Notes under the pieces: generated by a model
Databases searched by the model: none
The model's input: the letters and a program-made list of their open reading frames with translations, nothing else
What the model was told of the DNA's origin: nothing
Part shown: piece after piece, positions 22,921-34,320 of the stretch
How positions within the stretch are numbered: the first letter of the stretch is position 1
Layout: every line of letters begins with the position of its first letter
Position numbers and translations under genes: made by a program
NCBI GenBank assembly: GCA_004794655.1
Contig: SMMW01000585.1
Location: 6,770,001 to 6,834,000 of the forward strand
Direction of reading: 5' to 3'
DNA length: 64,000 bases
Source of the DNA: Marisa cornuarietis
Lineage: Eukaryota; Mollusca; Gastropoda; Architaenioglossa; Ampullariidae

Positions 22921-24202
22921 TGACGTCAGTAATTCCTATTCCTATGCTAAGTTTAGGGGCATTTTGAGGACCTTTTTAACTGTGGTAAATGTCGTCCAAC
23001 TTTGACCAAGTTTCTGTGTGAATATCATAGAAAACCGATGGTTTTGAGGCAGACGTTAGAGACCTTTGACTCATTCTTGACGGAAGGCTGAGGAGGCGTT
23101 CTACCCCCTGGGACGCAAGTTTTTAGCCCTTTCTCAAAAAAATCATAAAAAAATAACTAAAAGGGGTAGATGAACAATTTAAATTGATAATGATAGATCG
23201 CAATATGTAGAAAAGAAACAGCTTTACCTTGTGTTTGCTTAAAAACATACTTTTATAGTATTCCCAACCGAAAATGCCATGATAATGAGTGCGTCTCAAA
23301 ACATTTTCGTGGTGACAGTACATGTTTCTAAAAGCAAAATTGAAAATAACATAAGGGAGGTAACTACTGAAACAGTAAGGAAATAGTCCACAATGATTCT
23401 CTTCCTTGAATTGGCAGTGAATCACGCGTGATCACGTGTATTTTGGTGAGAAAAAAAAATGGCTAAGCGCCATCTTGAACCACGTTGTTGTGTCTCACTT
23501 TGACATGGATTTATACTTCAACAACCGCAAAGGAGACGAAAATAGTAAGTAATTTTAAAATTATAATGTATATTCTAATGAAACATATATTTGTTTGGTA
23601 CTTTATGTCTGTATATATTGTGTAAATAATTTTTTGTTAATTTCCGAAAAAATTTCTAAAATGCGTACAGTCGTAATCTTTCATTTGATTTTAGTACTCG
23701 AAGACTAAACCTCTGTATCTTAAAATTTACACCAAAGAAATGTTTAAAAAATGCTCTTTAAAACGGCGTATTACCGATGGTTGCATTTACTGTAGGTTAA
23801 TAAATATAAATTTTCAAAGCTGCCGGTCGAACTTTCTACCCCGGGTAGCCATTTTCGAAAAAAATAGGGTTACCATGGGAAAACGCAGAAAATTACTGTC
23901 AAACGTAAAAACTACGACACAAAAAGAAGATCACTCGATAGAAAAATGAATGAACTGTCGTCTGCACTAACTTTTTTTTCCGAAACAACGCATTTTGTGC
24001 GTGTAAAAAATTAACAAAAATGGACCTGCTGATATCGGCAGGTGCGCTGATTCTCTATAGCCGGCTGACCTGACCAGGTAATCAGGTCCGTCAAGAATGA
24101 GTTGAACTTCGGTTAGTGTCCTAAGTCCAACTTGTTTCCCAATACAATTGCCAGAACAATAGGACTTCAGAGGCTGACGTTTCGGCACTTTGTCCTATTA
24201 AT
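22921..24202. other. Gene-free region
   Basis: AT-rich DNA without a recognisable gene. A 20-bp stretch near 23063 recurs in inverted form near 24091 with two mismatches; it is too short to define an element. Confidence 0.45.
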
Positions 24203-24711
24203 GACCAACCTGAATTAATGGGTTGCGTTTTATTCAGATATCGGTAGAAATAGGTAATATAAAACTAATCTGTAAATGTTAGTCTCAACAACCCATCCGT
24301 TGATTAATTATCCGCCACGATTTGCACCTTCAATCATCAAGCGTCGCTAGCAGTGTACTACGTCACACTAGTGCACCATTCACAACATTGGCAGCAGTCA
24401 ACACCAAACAGAGAGAGAGAGAATGAGCGACAGCTCCGATTATTCGGACACTGAAAGTCTGCATTTCTCGTGGTTCTGAAAAATTGCTACTTTAGCACGA
24501 GAAGTACAGACTTTCAACCTCCAAATAATATGAACTGTCGCTCATTTCCTCTCTCTCTCTCTCTCTGTGTTTGGTGTTGGCTGCAAATCGCGTACCTTGC
24601 TAGTAGATAACTAATTAACGGATGGGTTTTGGATGCTGAAATTGACACGTTATGTTTATATCGCCTATATCTACCGATATCTGTAAACAACGCAAACCAT
24701 TCAGGTTGGTA
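24203..24711. repeat. Long foldback (hairpin) sequence, about 510 bp
   Basis: The outer ends pair as ACCAACCTGAAT on the left and ATTCAGGTTGGT on the right. Inward, CAGATATCGGTAGA, AACCCATCCGTT, CGATTTGCA, AACACCAAACA, GAGAGAGAGA, ATGAGCGACAG, TGAAAGTCTG and TTCTCGTG on the left all have partners in reverse order on the right. The loop is about 25 nt around 24475-24500. The left arm has an extra 85 bp or so between CGATTTGCA and AACACC. It could be a foldback transposon or an old inverted duplication; a transcript would form a long hairpin RNA. Confidence 0.85.
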
Positions 24712-26599
24712 TCAAGAACGGACTTAGAAATTCTCTGTGATCTCTCTTTTAAAGCTGTACCCCCTCTTGTGTGTGTTTTTGGGGGAGCGGGGGGGGGGAG
24801 GCTGGTTTGTCAGCAATAACATTCACTGAGCTCAAGTAAGATTATTTTCGTCTGATAGTAACGTCTCAAATCTTCTAGAAAATTGACGTAAGCATTTTAT
24901 TTAAAATGTTGTCCTTGCCTTTAATTAGCAAAATACCTACTTAACTTATTAAGTTGGCCTATTACATACAGGAATTTACAATGTTGTGTTTTTCTTTGTG
25001 AAAAGTAGACTCAAGTTATTCTGATAGTTTTTTGCGTTAAGAAGTCTAATGTTGACGATTTGTGACTAAGCTTATTGATGATTTGTGATATATCTTGAAT
25101 AGATTTAAGTCACTTGCGTACCGAGTGGTTGGCAGTGTCGGGAGAACAGCAAGGAAGGGGCATCCCAAATCATTTGCCTTTTTTTTCAATTGCTGTAGTG
25201 TGAATAAAATGCATATTAAAAATTATAATCTATGATATTTGATTACGTTCAAAGTTTGTGTTCACAACAACCTTATACTTTGATGTCGGCATACGCTTTT
25301 TCAGCTTAACAATTATTAAAATGTCACAATTTGGTAAATAAGCAAATTGTTTCAACCAGCAGCTGCACCGCAATTTTTAAGCTTGAAACTGTTCTAAAGA
25401 ATCAAACGTCTCTTCAAACTTCGTTCCTATGCCATGTAGATGCGTTGCACAAGCGTCGATGAAACACTGTGATGAGGAGACCGAAAGTCTACCTAGAACA
25501 ATTTTATTTGAAATAATTTTCGTTTTAAAGTGCTCTAAATTGTGTTGTGAACTGTGTTTCTAAACAACTGATTTTCTAAACAGATTTGAGGCCTAAAAGT
25601 GCTGTGTCGTGCAACCGGCCCTCAGAGCACCAAAACCCTCGGAGTGCAACTGGCTGTATACTTGTCGATCAGTGAATAAGTTTGATAGTTTGCGAATAAA
25701 CCTGGAGATTTGCAAATATAAAAGAACGATTTTTAAATAATATTAACGATTTGAAAATATACTTAACGAATTGTGAAAAAAACCTGACGATGGTTTTATC
25801 AACATTCAGACTCTTACCAAAGTAAATAACAATAGTAAGTAGCTAATCACAGAAAGACGTAAAGGCAGCAACCATTTATGATAATCACTCTGTGGTATGT
25901 ATGTTTTCTGACCATTTATGATAAGTCACTCTGTGGTATGTATTTTTTCTAACTTGGTTTTGTAAGAGAAAAGCCGTACGGGAACGTAGATTTAAAATAA
26001 TTAAAAAAATCAGCAATAACACAAAATCCTTCAGTATTTCGAGTAACAGTAAAGAACCAGTAAAGCCAAAGTTCCTGACAATGATAAAACCGAGTATAGA
26101 TTTTGGCAATAGTCTGAAAATTTACTTTACAAGTTGGCTATCCATTTACAAACTACACAATTTTATTACGATATAAAATACCACACCATGTCATTAACTG
26201 AAGCTATAACCAAAATCAAATATCACACGCTACAGTGAACACACAGACAACGAGGCTGTGTCCGGGGGCGGCAGCAGTTAATGGCATTAACTGCAGTAAA
26301 TTAATCCGGTTTTGTGTACAGCATAGCAAAATTTATTGAACACATTTGCTAATTGGCTTCTAAGCTTCGATTCGTCGAGTGTCCAACATTTGCCCACTCT
26401 CTATGTTTGTAATAAGCAGTTGTTTCTGAAATTAGATCCAGCAAGCAATACATGGCTTACTCGCGGCGACTAGATGGCCTACAGAAAAAAACTCTATTTA
26501 CCGTCATCCAGCCACATAATCGTAGATGTTGCAACACCACCAATAAAAAACACCACCACTGTGACAGAGTTTCAGACAAAAGAATGATCACGACATATG
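24712..26599. other. Gene-free region
   Basis: AT-rich DNA with a G run near 24780-24799. A 24-bp direct repeat of CCATTTATGATAA..TCACTCTGTGGTATGTAT occurs twice at about 25872-25900 and 25913-25942. No gene was recognised on either strand. Confidence 0.45.
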
Positions 26600-26705
26600 C
26601 TACAGTTCTTGCTCTAAGAGCACAAGTTTGTTGTACGGTTGGTGCTGGACATCATGAATGAAGGGGTGGTTTTCTCGCAGCAGCTTCATCTCATCTTCGA
26701 TGCTT
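26600..26705 (-). other. Possible 3' terminal exon, family unknown
   Basis: On the minus strand a good acceptor (TTTTCTTTTCTAG) precedes an open stretch, SIEDEMKLLRENHPFIHD then VQHQPYNKLVLLEQEL and TAG. Reading this frame needs a phase-2 intron, whereas the NAT16-like family has phase 0 at the exon 2/3 junction. It therefore does not fit cleanly as exon 3 of the upstream NAT16-like locus. It may belong to another gene or be a chance frame. Confidence 0.25.
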
Positions 26706-26883
26706 CTAGAAAAGAAAACATTGAACAATGCGTTGCAGAACCATCTATCTCAACGGAAAAGATTTCCTGTTTGGGAAGAATGAAAACGGCTTTAAGCTGA
26801 TAATAAAGATGTGTGAATGCTTAAGTCAGGGAAATTTTGAACGAGAGAGAATGAAGAGAAAACGAGAAAAAGGGTGTGTAAGT

Positions 26884-26927
<44 letters not shown>

Positions 26928-26928
<1 letters not shown>

Positions 26929-27064
26929 AGTGGCGTAGGAACAGGGGGGGCAAGGGGGGCAGCCGCCCCCCCAAAAAAGATGCTGGGAAGGCAAGAATGT
27001 GAACGTTATTCATTGTCAGCATGGAGCTTGCCCCCCCAAAGCCGAGCATCTTCCTACGCCACTG
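26928..27064. mobile_element. 137-bp hAT-type MITE inside a (CA)n repeat
   Basis: The termini CAGTGGCGTAGGAA and TTCCTACGCCACTG are perfect inverted repeats, and inside them GGGGGGCAAG pairs with CTTGCCCCCCC. CAGTGGCGTAG is a well-known terminus of hAT-type MITEs. Both flanks are (CA)n, so the element split one microsatellite (26886-26927 and 27065-27118), and any 8-bp target duplication is hidden in the CA run. Confidence 0.9.
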
Positions 27065-27100
<36 letters not shown>

Positions 27101-27656
27101 AACACACACACACACACAAGTTCTCAGCTGACTCATCCAGGTATGTCAGAGACATGCAATCTATCCAAAATTGACGGCCGATGTAAATAGCTAAATGGTC
27201 TTCTTAACTGGACACTTCTTGGAACACGTGACGATGTTTGGCAAATTTATTTTTCTTTTAATGACCGCCACATGTAGCTCTGTCAAACATCACCTATGAG
27301 AGCCAATCTTCAGCACCACAGATACTCGGTTACAAGCTAGAGGATGACACCTTAGCAACAGAAAGAACCACTTTAGGACCAGACATATGGTTCATTATAT
27401 TAGGTTACAGAGACACGGAGTACCTTTTCCAGGATTAGCCTGTACGTCCTGAGGATTTTTGCTCCGTTGGCGTCCATGTTGATGTTGTTCATTGTGAAGG
27501 CCAGGTACCTGATTCCGGGCAGTGAGGTGTAGTTGTGCAGCACCTGCCTTGTGAATCGCCCGTACACACCTGAACCACGACAGTCTGGAGACACTCGGCC
27601 TCCTGATGTCATCACGGTTTCCCCCCGTCCACAATTTCCACTGACGTAAAGCTCAC

Positions 27657-30353
27657 CTAGGAGGCAACATTGGTTGGCAGATTGTAAAAGCTATTCTTCC
27701 AAATCAAGATTGGTAGAACCTTAGATAAAATTACACCGCAACACAGAAGGCAGCTTTCTTGTTGAAGACGGAGGAAACATTTTCTAGTCACAGTATTTTC
27801 ATAAAGCAGGAAACTTCTGTATGTTGTTGTGTTGTATCCCACATATTGAGAAAAGAATCGAAGATGCTAACATAAGAGCAGGTTTAGCTATATCTTCTTT
27901 TTTCTATATTTCTTACTAATCACGTTTTATAGATGTACATAAGTATTAGAATAAGTATAAACTTGTATTTCTTTTCTGTTTGTTGCATGTGTTCAAATCT
28001 CTTTTTCCATATAATGACCTGGTTCACCTTTTGAAATATTATGCAACTGCATGGAAATGTTTGTAATAGTAAAGAAAAAGCAATGCAAACGCTTACATCA
28101 GTCAGACCTGGAGGTCAACATTTTTATTTTCGGTGATACGTTCATAAGTAAGAATTACATAAGAAAACAAAATTCTACTTTTGTTGCGTCGTCGTCGTTG
28201 CTGTTTTTGTTGTTTCTTTGTTGCATTGTTGTTGCCGCCGCCATCACAGTTGCTATTAATGATGATGATTACATTCAGCTTTTATTTCTTCTATCTGATA
28301 ATCTCAGTCACTCACTACTCAGTCAGTCGTCCCTTGCCTGGCACCTGACGCTGGGGGGAACACATGGATAGATGCGGCAGCTGACATGGCCCGCCACTCT
28401 CTTGCCTGTTGTGGGCGATGGTGAGCAAGTCTTCGACAAGGTGTCGTTGTCGTGAACTCCGGGGAAAGAGCACGCGAAGATGGTCAGAGGTTGCGATTGC
28501 CGTCGCCTCGGGCTAATCACACTCTCGACACCTCGACCAACTCACGCCGACATGTACGTGTACGCACACACTTATACTAAATTGCAAATAAAGATTCACT
28601 GACTCGAGCCCCCAGCGTACGTCCGCAAGAACAACACAAGGCAATTTAGTATATTAAAACAATTAGTAATTATCGAGAGTTTGATCAATGAACATAAAAG
28701 ATACAAATGCTGCAAATTAACGTTAGCTCGCTCTCTATGCTTCCCGGTATATCTACTCCTAATCCAGATAACGTGAGTCACTAATAGCTTAACTACCACA
28801 CACAACACACTGCACTCGTCACTTATCTCTCTACACAAGAATGTCTCTCGCGATGTGGAGGGCCCTCCGATGTCTTGACGTCTGAAAATCCGTAGATGTC
28901 ACTCCGCCAGTCGTTGCTGCCTTTTCCACGAACACAGAGACTCTGGCACTGCCGCGTGCCACCACGTGACTCTTCCTCAAGGCCGGACTGCGATCAGAGC
29001 TTAACCGCGCCTGAGGACCAACGCTTCTCTACCAGCTTTACCTCTGCTGTCTACGACCGACAGCCACTGGTGATGCAAACGTTGTGCACTCTGTGCCAAG
29101 AGTGGGTCTTAACGCACCTCTGGAGTCGGTTGTGCTGAAGTAGTCACGATTCCAGACTAACTCTCAGCGGAGAATCTGAACAGCCTTGAACAGATCTCTG
29201 CTACAACCTTCTCCCTCGAGATTCAAGTGCGAAGACCCCGATTTCTCGCCTGACACGATGTTAAATTCACGTCGCTGGCATTCGTCATCTTGCGATTGGC
29301 TAATTGCAAAATACACACACTCTCTGCCATCCGTACCTGCCTATGACCAATCACTACCTAGCTGGTATTGACGGACCGGTGGTCACTGACTTTCCCAAGT
29401 AAGGATTTGCGTATTACAACCAATCGCTACCTAACACCTACCAAACCAGTGGTCAGTTGACTCGTCCCTGCCCACTCTGCATCCTTCTCACTCCCCCCCC
29501 CTACTAGTGGCGCGATCTGACTACGGCGTCATCATGTCTGACTTTCTATTCACTACTGGTGTCCAGAAAGTGACAATAACAACACGCTCCGTTGTCCCAC
29601 ACTAGGTACCTGTAGCCCTACTATTAACGGCCGCACCGTGGCCTGTGATCTCTCCTCTTGAAAGAACACCCCCCCTGCGGCGATAACCGCCGTTACCCGC
29701 TTCTGTCCTGCTCTAGTGCTGACGTAAGCGGCCATCCATTCCCCCGACCTAGCTGATCTCAACTAGATACACGGCAGTGAAGCATACCTGGTCCTTTTGT
29801 CCACTAATCTGGCTGGCACCAACAAGGCGGCTGTTGCCGTAACACTGCCTTACCAGCTAATTCGTTTCCCAAGCTATCTATTCTACCTTATGCTAGTCCG
29901 TCTGACAGCGCGTACGCACGACTCGTGCCTAAAGCAGAAGTGCGACACCAACACTATAGCCCTATAACCTAGTTATCATATGACAGTCGTGCCGGGTCAC
30001 ATGGCCAAAGACCAGCTTACGTCACTTGACTGTTGATAGTAGAGGTTCCTGGTGTCCTACGAATGTAGCAATCTTTGTTTCTTTCAAAGTCGTTGGTTTT
30101 GTGTTCTTTGTATGAGAATTTGTGTTCTTTGTCTGATAATCTAAGAATAAATTAAGCGACAGGAAAGCATTCTTTGTATGCAGTACGGCAATACTGGACA
30201 TCAAACATCACACTATTTGCCTTGTTCAACAGCTTGAAGATTTGGGACGGTTTATCATTAGTCCAGTTAGTAGATCCTCTTCACTGGAGATTTATGTCGT
30301 CTTAACTGTTACAAAAAAAATTCTTATATTGCGTCCTTCATTCATACATGGCT
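27657..30353. other. Intronic, repeat-like, partly GC-rich region
   Basis: This lies in the intron of the second NAT16-like locus. It contains a GTC/GTT-rich run near 28182-28245 and, from about 28300 to 30000, a GC-richer stretch without coding signal. Its look suggests an unidentified repeat, but no terminal repeats, primer site or protein motif was found. Confidence 0.4.
29342..29466 (+). repeat. Imperfect direct repeat, about 74-bp period
   Basis: Two copies of ACCAATCRCTACCTA, a short variable part, then ACCRGTGGTCA. They start near 29346 and 29420. The repeat sits in the GC-rich unassigned stretch of the NAT16-like intron. Confidence 0.6.
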
Positions 30354-31422
30354 AAATGCCTGTGGATGATGCCTGTTTGACACTCTACAACCTGGTAGCA
30401 AACCATCTGGATGGCACTGGTACATACGTGCGTATCCTATTCATGGACTTTTCATCTGCTTTTAATACCATTCAGCCACACCTGCTCTTACAACGTCTCC
30501 TAGCACTAAACGTTAACTCAACCCTAGTGCTCTGGATGAGGGAATTTCTCCGGGACCGGCCACAACGGGTCAGCATGGGAGGCAAAGTCTCGACCACTCT
30601 GATCCTAAATACCGGAGCCCCACAGGGGTGTGTTTTGTCCCCAATACTGTTCTCTGTTTACACTAGTGAAGTCCGGACGGAATTCTCGAATTGTGCCCTA
30701 TCCTTGATTAAGTTTGCAGATGATATGGCATTGGTTGCTCGGCTCAAGGACGAGAAGTCACTTGCAAGCTATTTCCTCCAGGTTCAAAATTACACTCATG
30801 GTTTGAAGAAAACTTTCTGGTGCTCAATGTCTCTAAAACTAAAGAAGTGGTCCTTGACAGAAGAAAACATCAACCTGCCCACACCCCTATAATTATTGAT
30901 AATGAGACAATAGAGCAGGTGCAAAGTTTTAGGTACCTCGGCACAGTGCTAGACAGCAAACTGTCCTTTCACGAAAACACCAGCATTGTTTCCAGGAAAG
31001 CACATCAGCGCCTGTTCCTGCTGAGGCAACTGAGGAATTTCGGTGTCAGTGGCCCTGTCCTTGAGTCAGTATATCGCAGTCTAATCGAAAGCATCTTAAC
31101 ATTCAATATGTCAGTGTGGTTTGGCGTTCTCTCTCTCAAAGATAAAGCTTGTTTAATGAGAGTGGTCAAGAGTGCCAGCAAGATCATTGGTTCTCCACAA
31201 AGACCTTTAGGTGATTTATACATCAAGCCTGTGAGGTTAAAGGCCGTCAGAATCATCACAGACCCCTCTCACCCACTACATCGCCACTTCCAAATGTTAC
31301 CCTCTGGCCGCAGATGGAAGCAAGTGGTCGCCAGGAAGAGTGCCTTTGCCAAGTCATTCTTACCAACCGCAATAGCACTCCTGAACAGGACTAACAAATG
31401 TACCTAGCCTGAATGTGTGTGG

Positions 31423-31453
<31 letters not shown>

Positions 31454-31656
31454 GAAGAGAATGTGCATCTGCTAACTGTCTTAGGTGTGCGAGGGCTAAG
31501 CATGAGTGTAACTGTATGAGGTGTGATCGTAATTTTTTTCAGTTTATTATGTATCCTTTTCTCCAGTTAACTGTGGGAGCTCCCAGCAACAAAGGAAAAT
31601 TTCTATCTCTGTTGTGACCAGACATAGACAATAAAGATGTATTGTATTGTATTGTA
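30354..31656 (+). mobile_element. Rex1/L2-like LINE fragment, reverse transcriptase
   Basis: 5'-truncated non-LTR reverse transcriptase on the plus strand. Recognisable parts are FMDFSSAFNTIQPHLL, DRPQRVSMGG, NTGAPQGCVLSPILFSVYT, KFADDMALVA (catalytic Asp pair), VSKTKEVVLDRR, FRYLGTVLDSKLSF and a C-terminal PSGRRWKQVVARK segment ending at a stop near 31405. One frameshift at about 30800-30830 separates the two open halves. The TGAPQGCVLSP and FSSAFNTI signatures resemble Rex1/Babar-type elements (inference). The 3' UTR contains a GT run and ends with CAATAAAGATG and TATTG repeats. It lies antisense in the NAT16-like intron. Confidence 0.85.
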
Positions 31657-31692
31657 AATATACTAATATATACTAATATAAAATATACTAAT
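31657..31692. repeat. Short (ATATACTAAT)n tandem repeat
   Basis: Several copies of a 10-11-bp ATATACTAAT unit lie directly after the LINE tail at 31656. They are probably slippage products of the tail or of the target DNA. Confidence 0.7.
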
Positions 31693-31794
31693 AATGGTTT
31701 TACCTAAACACGCATTCACCTTTATATGTGCAAACATATTTACAATATTCGTACGTAACAGATACACAAAAATGTATGTATATATCTAAGGGGG

Positions 31795-31826
<32 letters not shown>

Positions 31827-32106
31827 AATGTATATATAAAGCCACATATGCGCGTAAACTTACCACTCGGTTTCCTATCTTGTAAATGTGACCGTAAACA
31901 CCTTGGCCTTGAACTAACGAAGGATAGGTCGCCGGAAGAAAGTCTAGTCCATTAAAGATGTTTTCGTCGATGGCAATGACGGCGTCCCTGTCCTCTAATG
32001 TGGCTAAACATACGCGCTGTTCTTCCACCTCTGACCTAGGAGGACATTGCGGTGGAGTGTAGCATTCACCGGTGTCCTCTTCTTTCATGCTACGCGATGT
32101 CGCCAT

Positions 32107-34320
32107 AATCAGTTATCTGCGTCGCCGTATTAAACTATTTATTTGTGGTATGAATCAGTCAAGGAAAAAGGATAAAAATTAATCGTTTTCAAGGATGGTC
32201 AGTTCTAACGTATGCCTCATCAATATCCCCAGAATTTGCAATCCATTTTTTTCATGTGAATTGAGCCTTTCAATCAATTTGTTTTCAATGAAGAAGATGA
32301 GTGATCAAACTAGTATAGAAAGGAGGTTATTAAGATCAAATATAGTATTTAGTGTCTTTGTTTAGATGTAACCCTGGAAGTAGTTAAAGATGGACCAGCC
32401 CTTCTCTTTTTGGAGCAAAACTGAGATGAGTAGCGTCTGCTAAGGGAGGTGCATTTGAATCTCCACTGACCTTAAATGTAGGTCACTAGATTTGGGAGTG
32501 CTGAAGTCCTTATCACCAATCTTTCTGACTAGGGACTGCAAGGGAATAATCAACACTATGAAAACGCGGCCAAAACATTTAGCTTCCTAGAACGAGAACA
32601 ATTTGGTCAGGATGAAACGCTCTGCTGACTCAAATCGTCGGAGTTAGCTCCCCTATGAATGGAATTTCCGGAGACCGGAGGCCAACGTGAGTCGCCCGGA
32701 AAAAGGAGGCAACGCTGGGGGCATAGAGGTGGTAAAAAGTGTGGATTAAACTGGGGAGATTAGAGCATGCATTATTAGATAATGTCCCTAATTCTGATGT
32801 TACTGAAAATTTTACTGACCCTGCTATACAATTTGCTGCTGGCGGAGAACGAAAACTTGTCAAAACTGAAGCAACCATACAGCGCTTTCGATCATGAAGT
32901 CGGTGGAAACAACACGCCAGCAGTGAATAAAAATGTTCACGTATTGGGGCAACCGAACTTGGTCCTTCTGTATAAAAAACTGACACTATTTCGCCAGTTT
33001 AATAATTCTCCCCTAAAACCATATAATCGAAACCCAAATCCATGATGGCCCTATGTGCACGCTTTGTAGAAGCATATAGCTTCCACCCTCTCCCCTAAAA
33101 ATGTATGAAGCACAAAAAAAAAAAAAAAAATTGAAACTACATAATGAGATTTGAACTGTGAGCACTGCTAACCGAAATAAATTAGTACTAGCCCAAGTTA
33201 AAAATGGGAAATAGAGAATGTGAACTATTTTTAATAACCATCAAATGACATATCGAGACCTTTAAAAGTTTCATGTGGAGAAATAACCTATAATTATGAA
33301 CAAAAATGTACCATGTGAAATTTGGCTGGCTATATTCAAGTAGTCCTGTGCAAGAAGTAAAAAAAATAATTGTGTGTGTGTGTGTGTGCTTTTATTTAGG
33401 CTGTCTGAGAGGAAGGGACAGAAGATTGTCAGTTTGTTTTTTATTTTTAATTTTCTCTCATATTTGCCATTTATGTTTACTTATTTATATGTCTGTATGG
33501 ATTTGCCTTTGTTTTGAACTGCTATATTCTTTCCAACCAAGTAAATTTCCTTGATCTGCACTGTTTTTTTTTGTCCTCCATTTGGGCATTGCTTTAATTT
33601 GAGCATATACTTCCTTCATGTGCAAATGCTGATCATGCTTTCTTTTACTGGGGTTGTTTTATGGAATTTGTTTTCCATCTCCTTTTATTTCCAGCATTTG
33701 AGGCCAGCTTAAAAACTAAATTCTGGATGAATCCTACTTCTCCCAACCTCTCCCATCCTACATTACTGGCATTTTTCAATTCTAATGGTATTTCTTTCTT
33801 TACTTGTTTACCTTTTCTCATGATGTCCATTTCATGAGCAGCAACTCCATTGCTACTCAAACTTACTTTTTTCTGCATGCATTTACCCTTCTTTTATTTT
33901 TTAGCTGAGCTGCTCCAGCATGCTCTGTGTGCAGGTTTTTTGTCTTGTGCTTATACCTGTTAATGTTTCTGTGCTGCTGTTTTAGTCTTATGTGTGCCGG
34001 ACTTTCTTTGTGTATTTGTTTTTTTGTGTGTGCAAAAGCCTTCTGTTAAGTGCAGAAATGTACTATATCGTTTTATTATGCTCATGTGTGGGTTATCTGT
34101 GTTATGATTTTTCCATGCATGCAGTTGTGCGTAAGTGTGAGTGTGTTCGCAATACACTACATACAGTTAGCAAAAAGCCTTATAAAATCAAAGTCAAAAA
34201 CCTAGTAAATAGTATGCTAATTGTTTTATTATAAAATGGTGGATTTTTAGCCAAAACATCCAGCATATATAGAACATAAAACATAAACCAAATTTATATC
34301 CAAACATCGGTAGATATGGA
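32107..34320. other. Intergenic region, no gene seen
   Basis: This lies between the first exon of the NAT16-like locus and the possible 3' end of the kinesin transcript. It contains an A run at 33112-33130 and a GT run at 33373-33388. No coding family was recognised. Confidence 0.45.

Larger units (their letters stand above)
27424..32106 (-). pseudogene. Second NAT16-like locus, probably broken
   Basis: Exon 1 (31864-32106) starts at ATG 32106 and encodes 81 residues, including LEDRDAVIAIDENIFNGLDF and LPATYPSLVQGQGVYGHIY, ending at a GTAAGT donor in phase 0. Exon 2 (27424-27656) has the CTAG acceptor and GTACTC donor and encodes SVEIVDG then ETVMTSGGRVSPDCRGSGVY and GRFTRQVL, a good NAT16 GNAT core with the glycine-rich loop intact. 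Exon 2 is 233 nt, whereas the equivalent exon of the 4-7 kb gene is 234 nt. The missing base is in a G run at 27621-27626 and throws the frame into a TGA. No full exon 3 was found below 27424. Either this is a pseudogene, or the G run is a sequencing error and exon 3 was missed. The 4.2-kb intron holds a LINE fragment on the opposite strand. Confidence 0.6.

Noticed and set aside
23063..24110. 20-bp inverted repeat (CTCATTCTTGACGGA core) about 1 kb apart
   Set aside because: It does not extend beyond about 20 bp and has no target duplication or structure; probably two fragments of an unrelated old repeat.
26792..27190. Cys/Val- or His/Thr-rich open frames
   Set aside because: They are translations of the CA microsatellite and the MITE.
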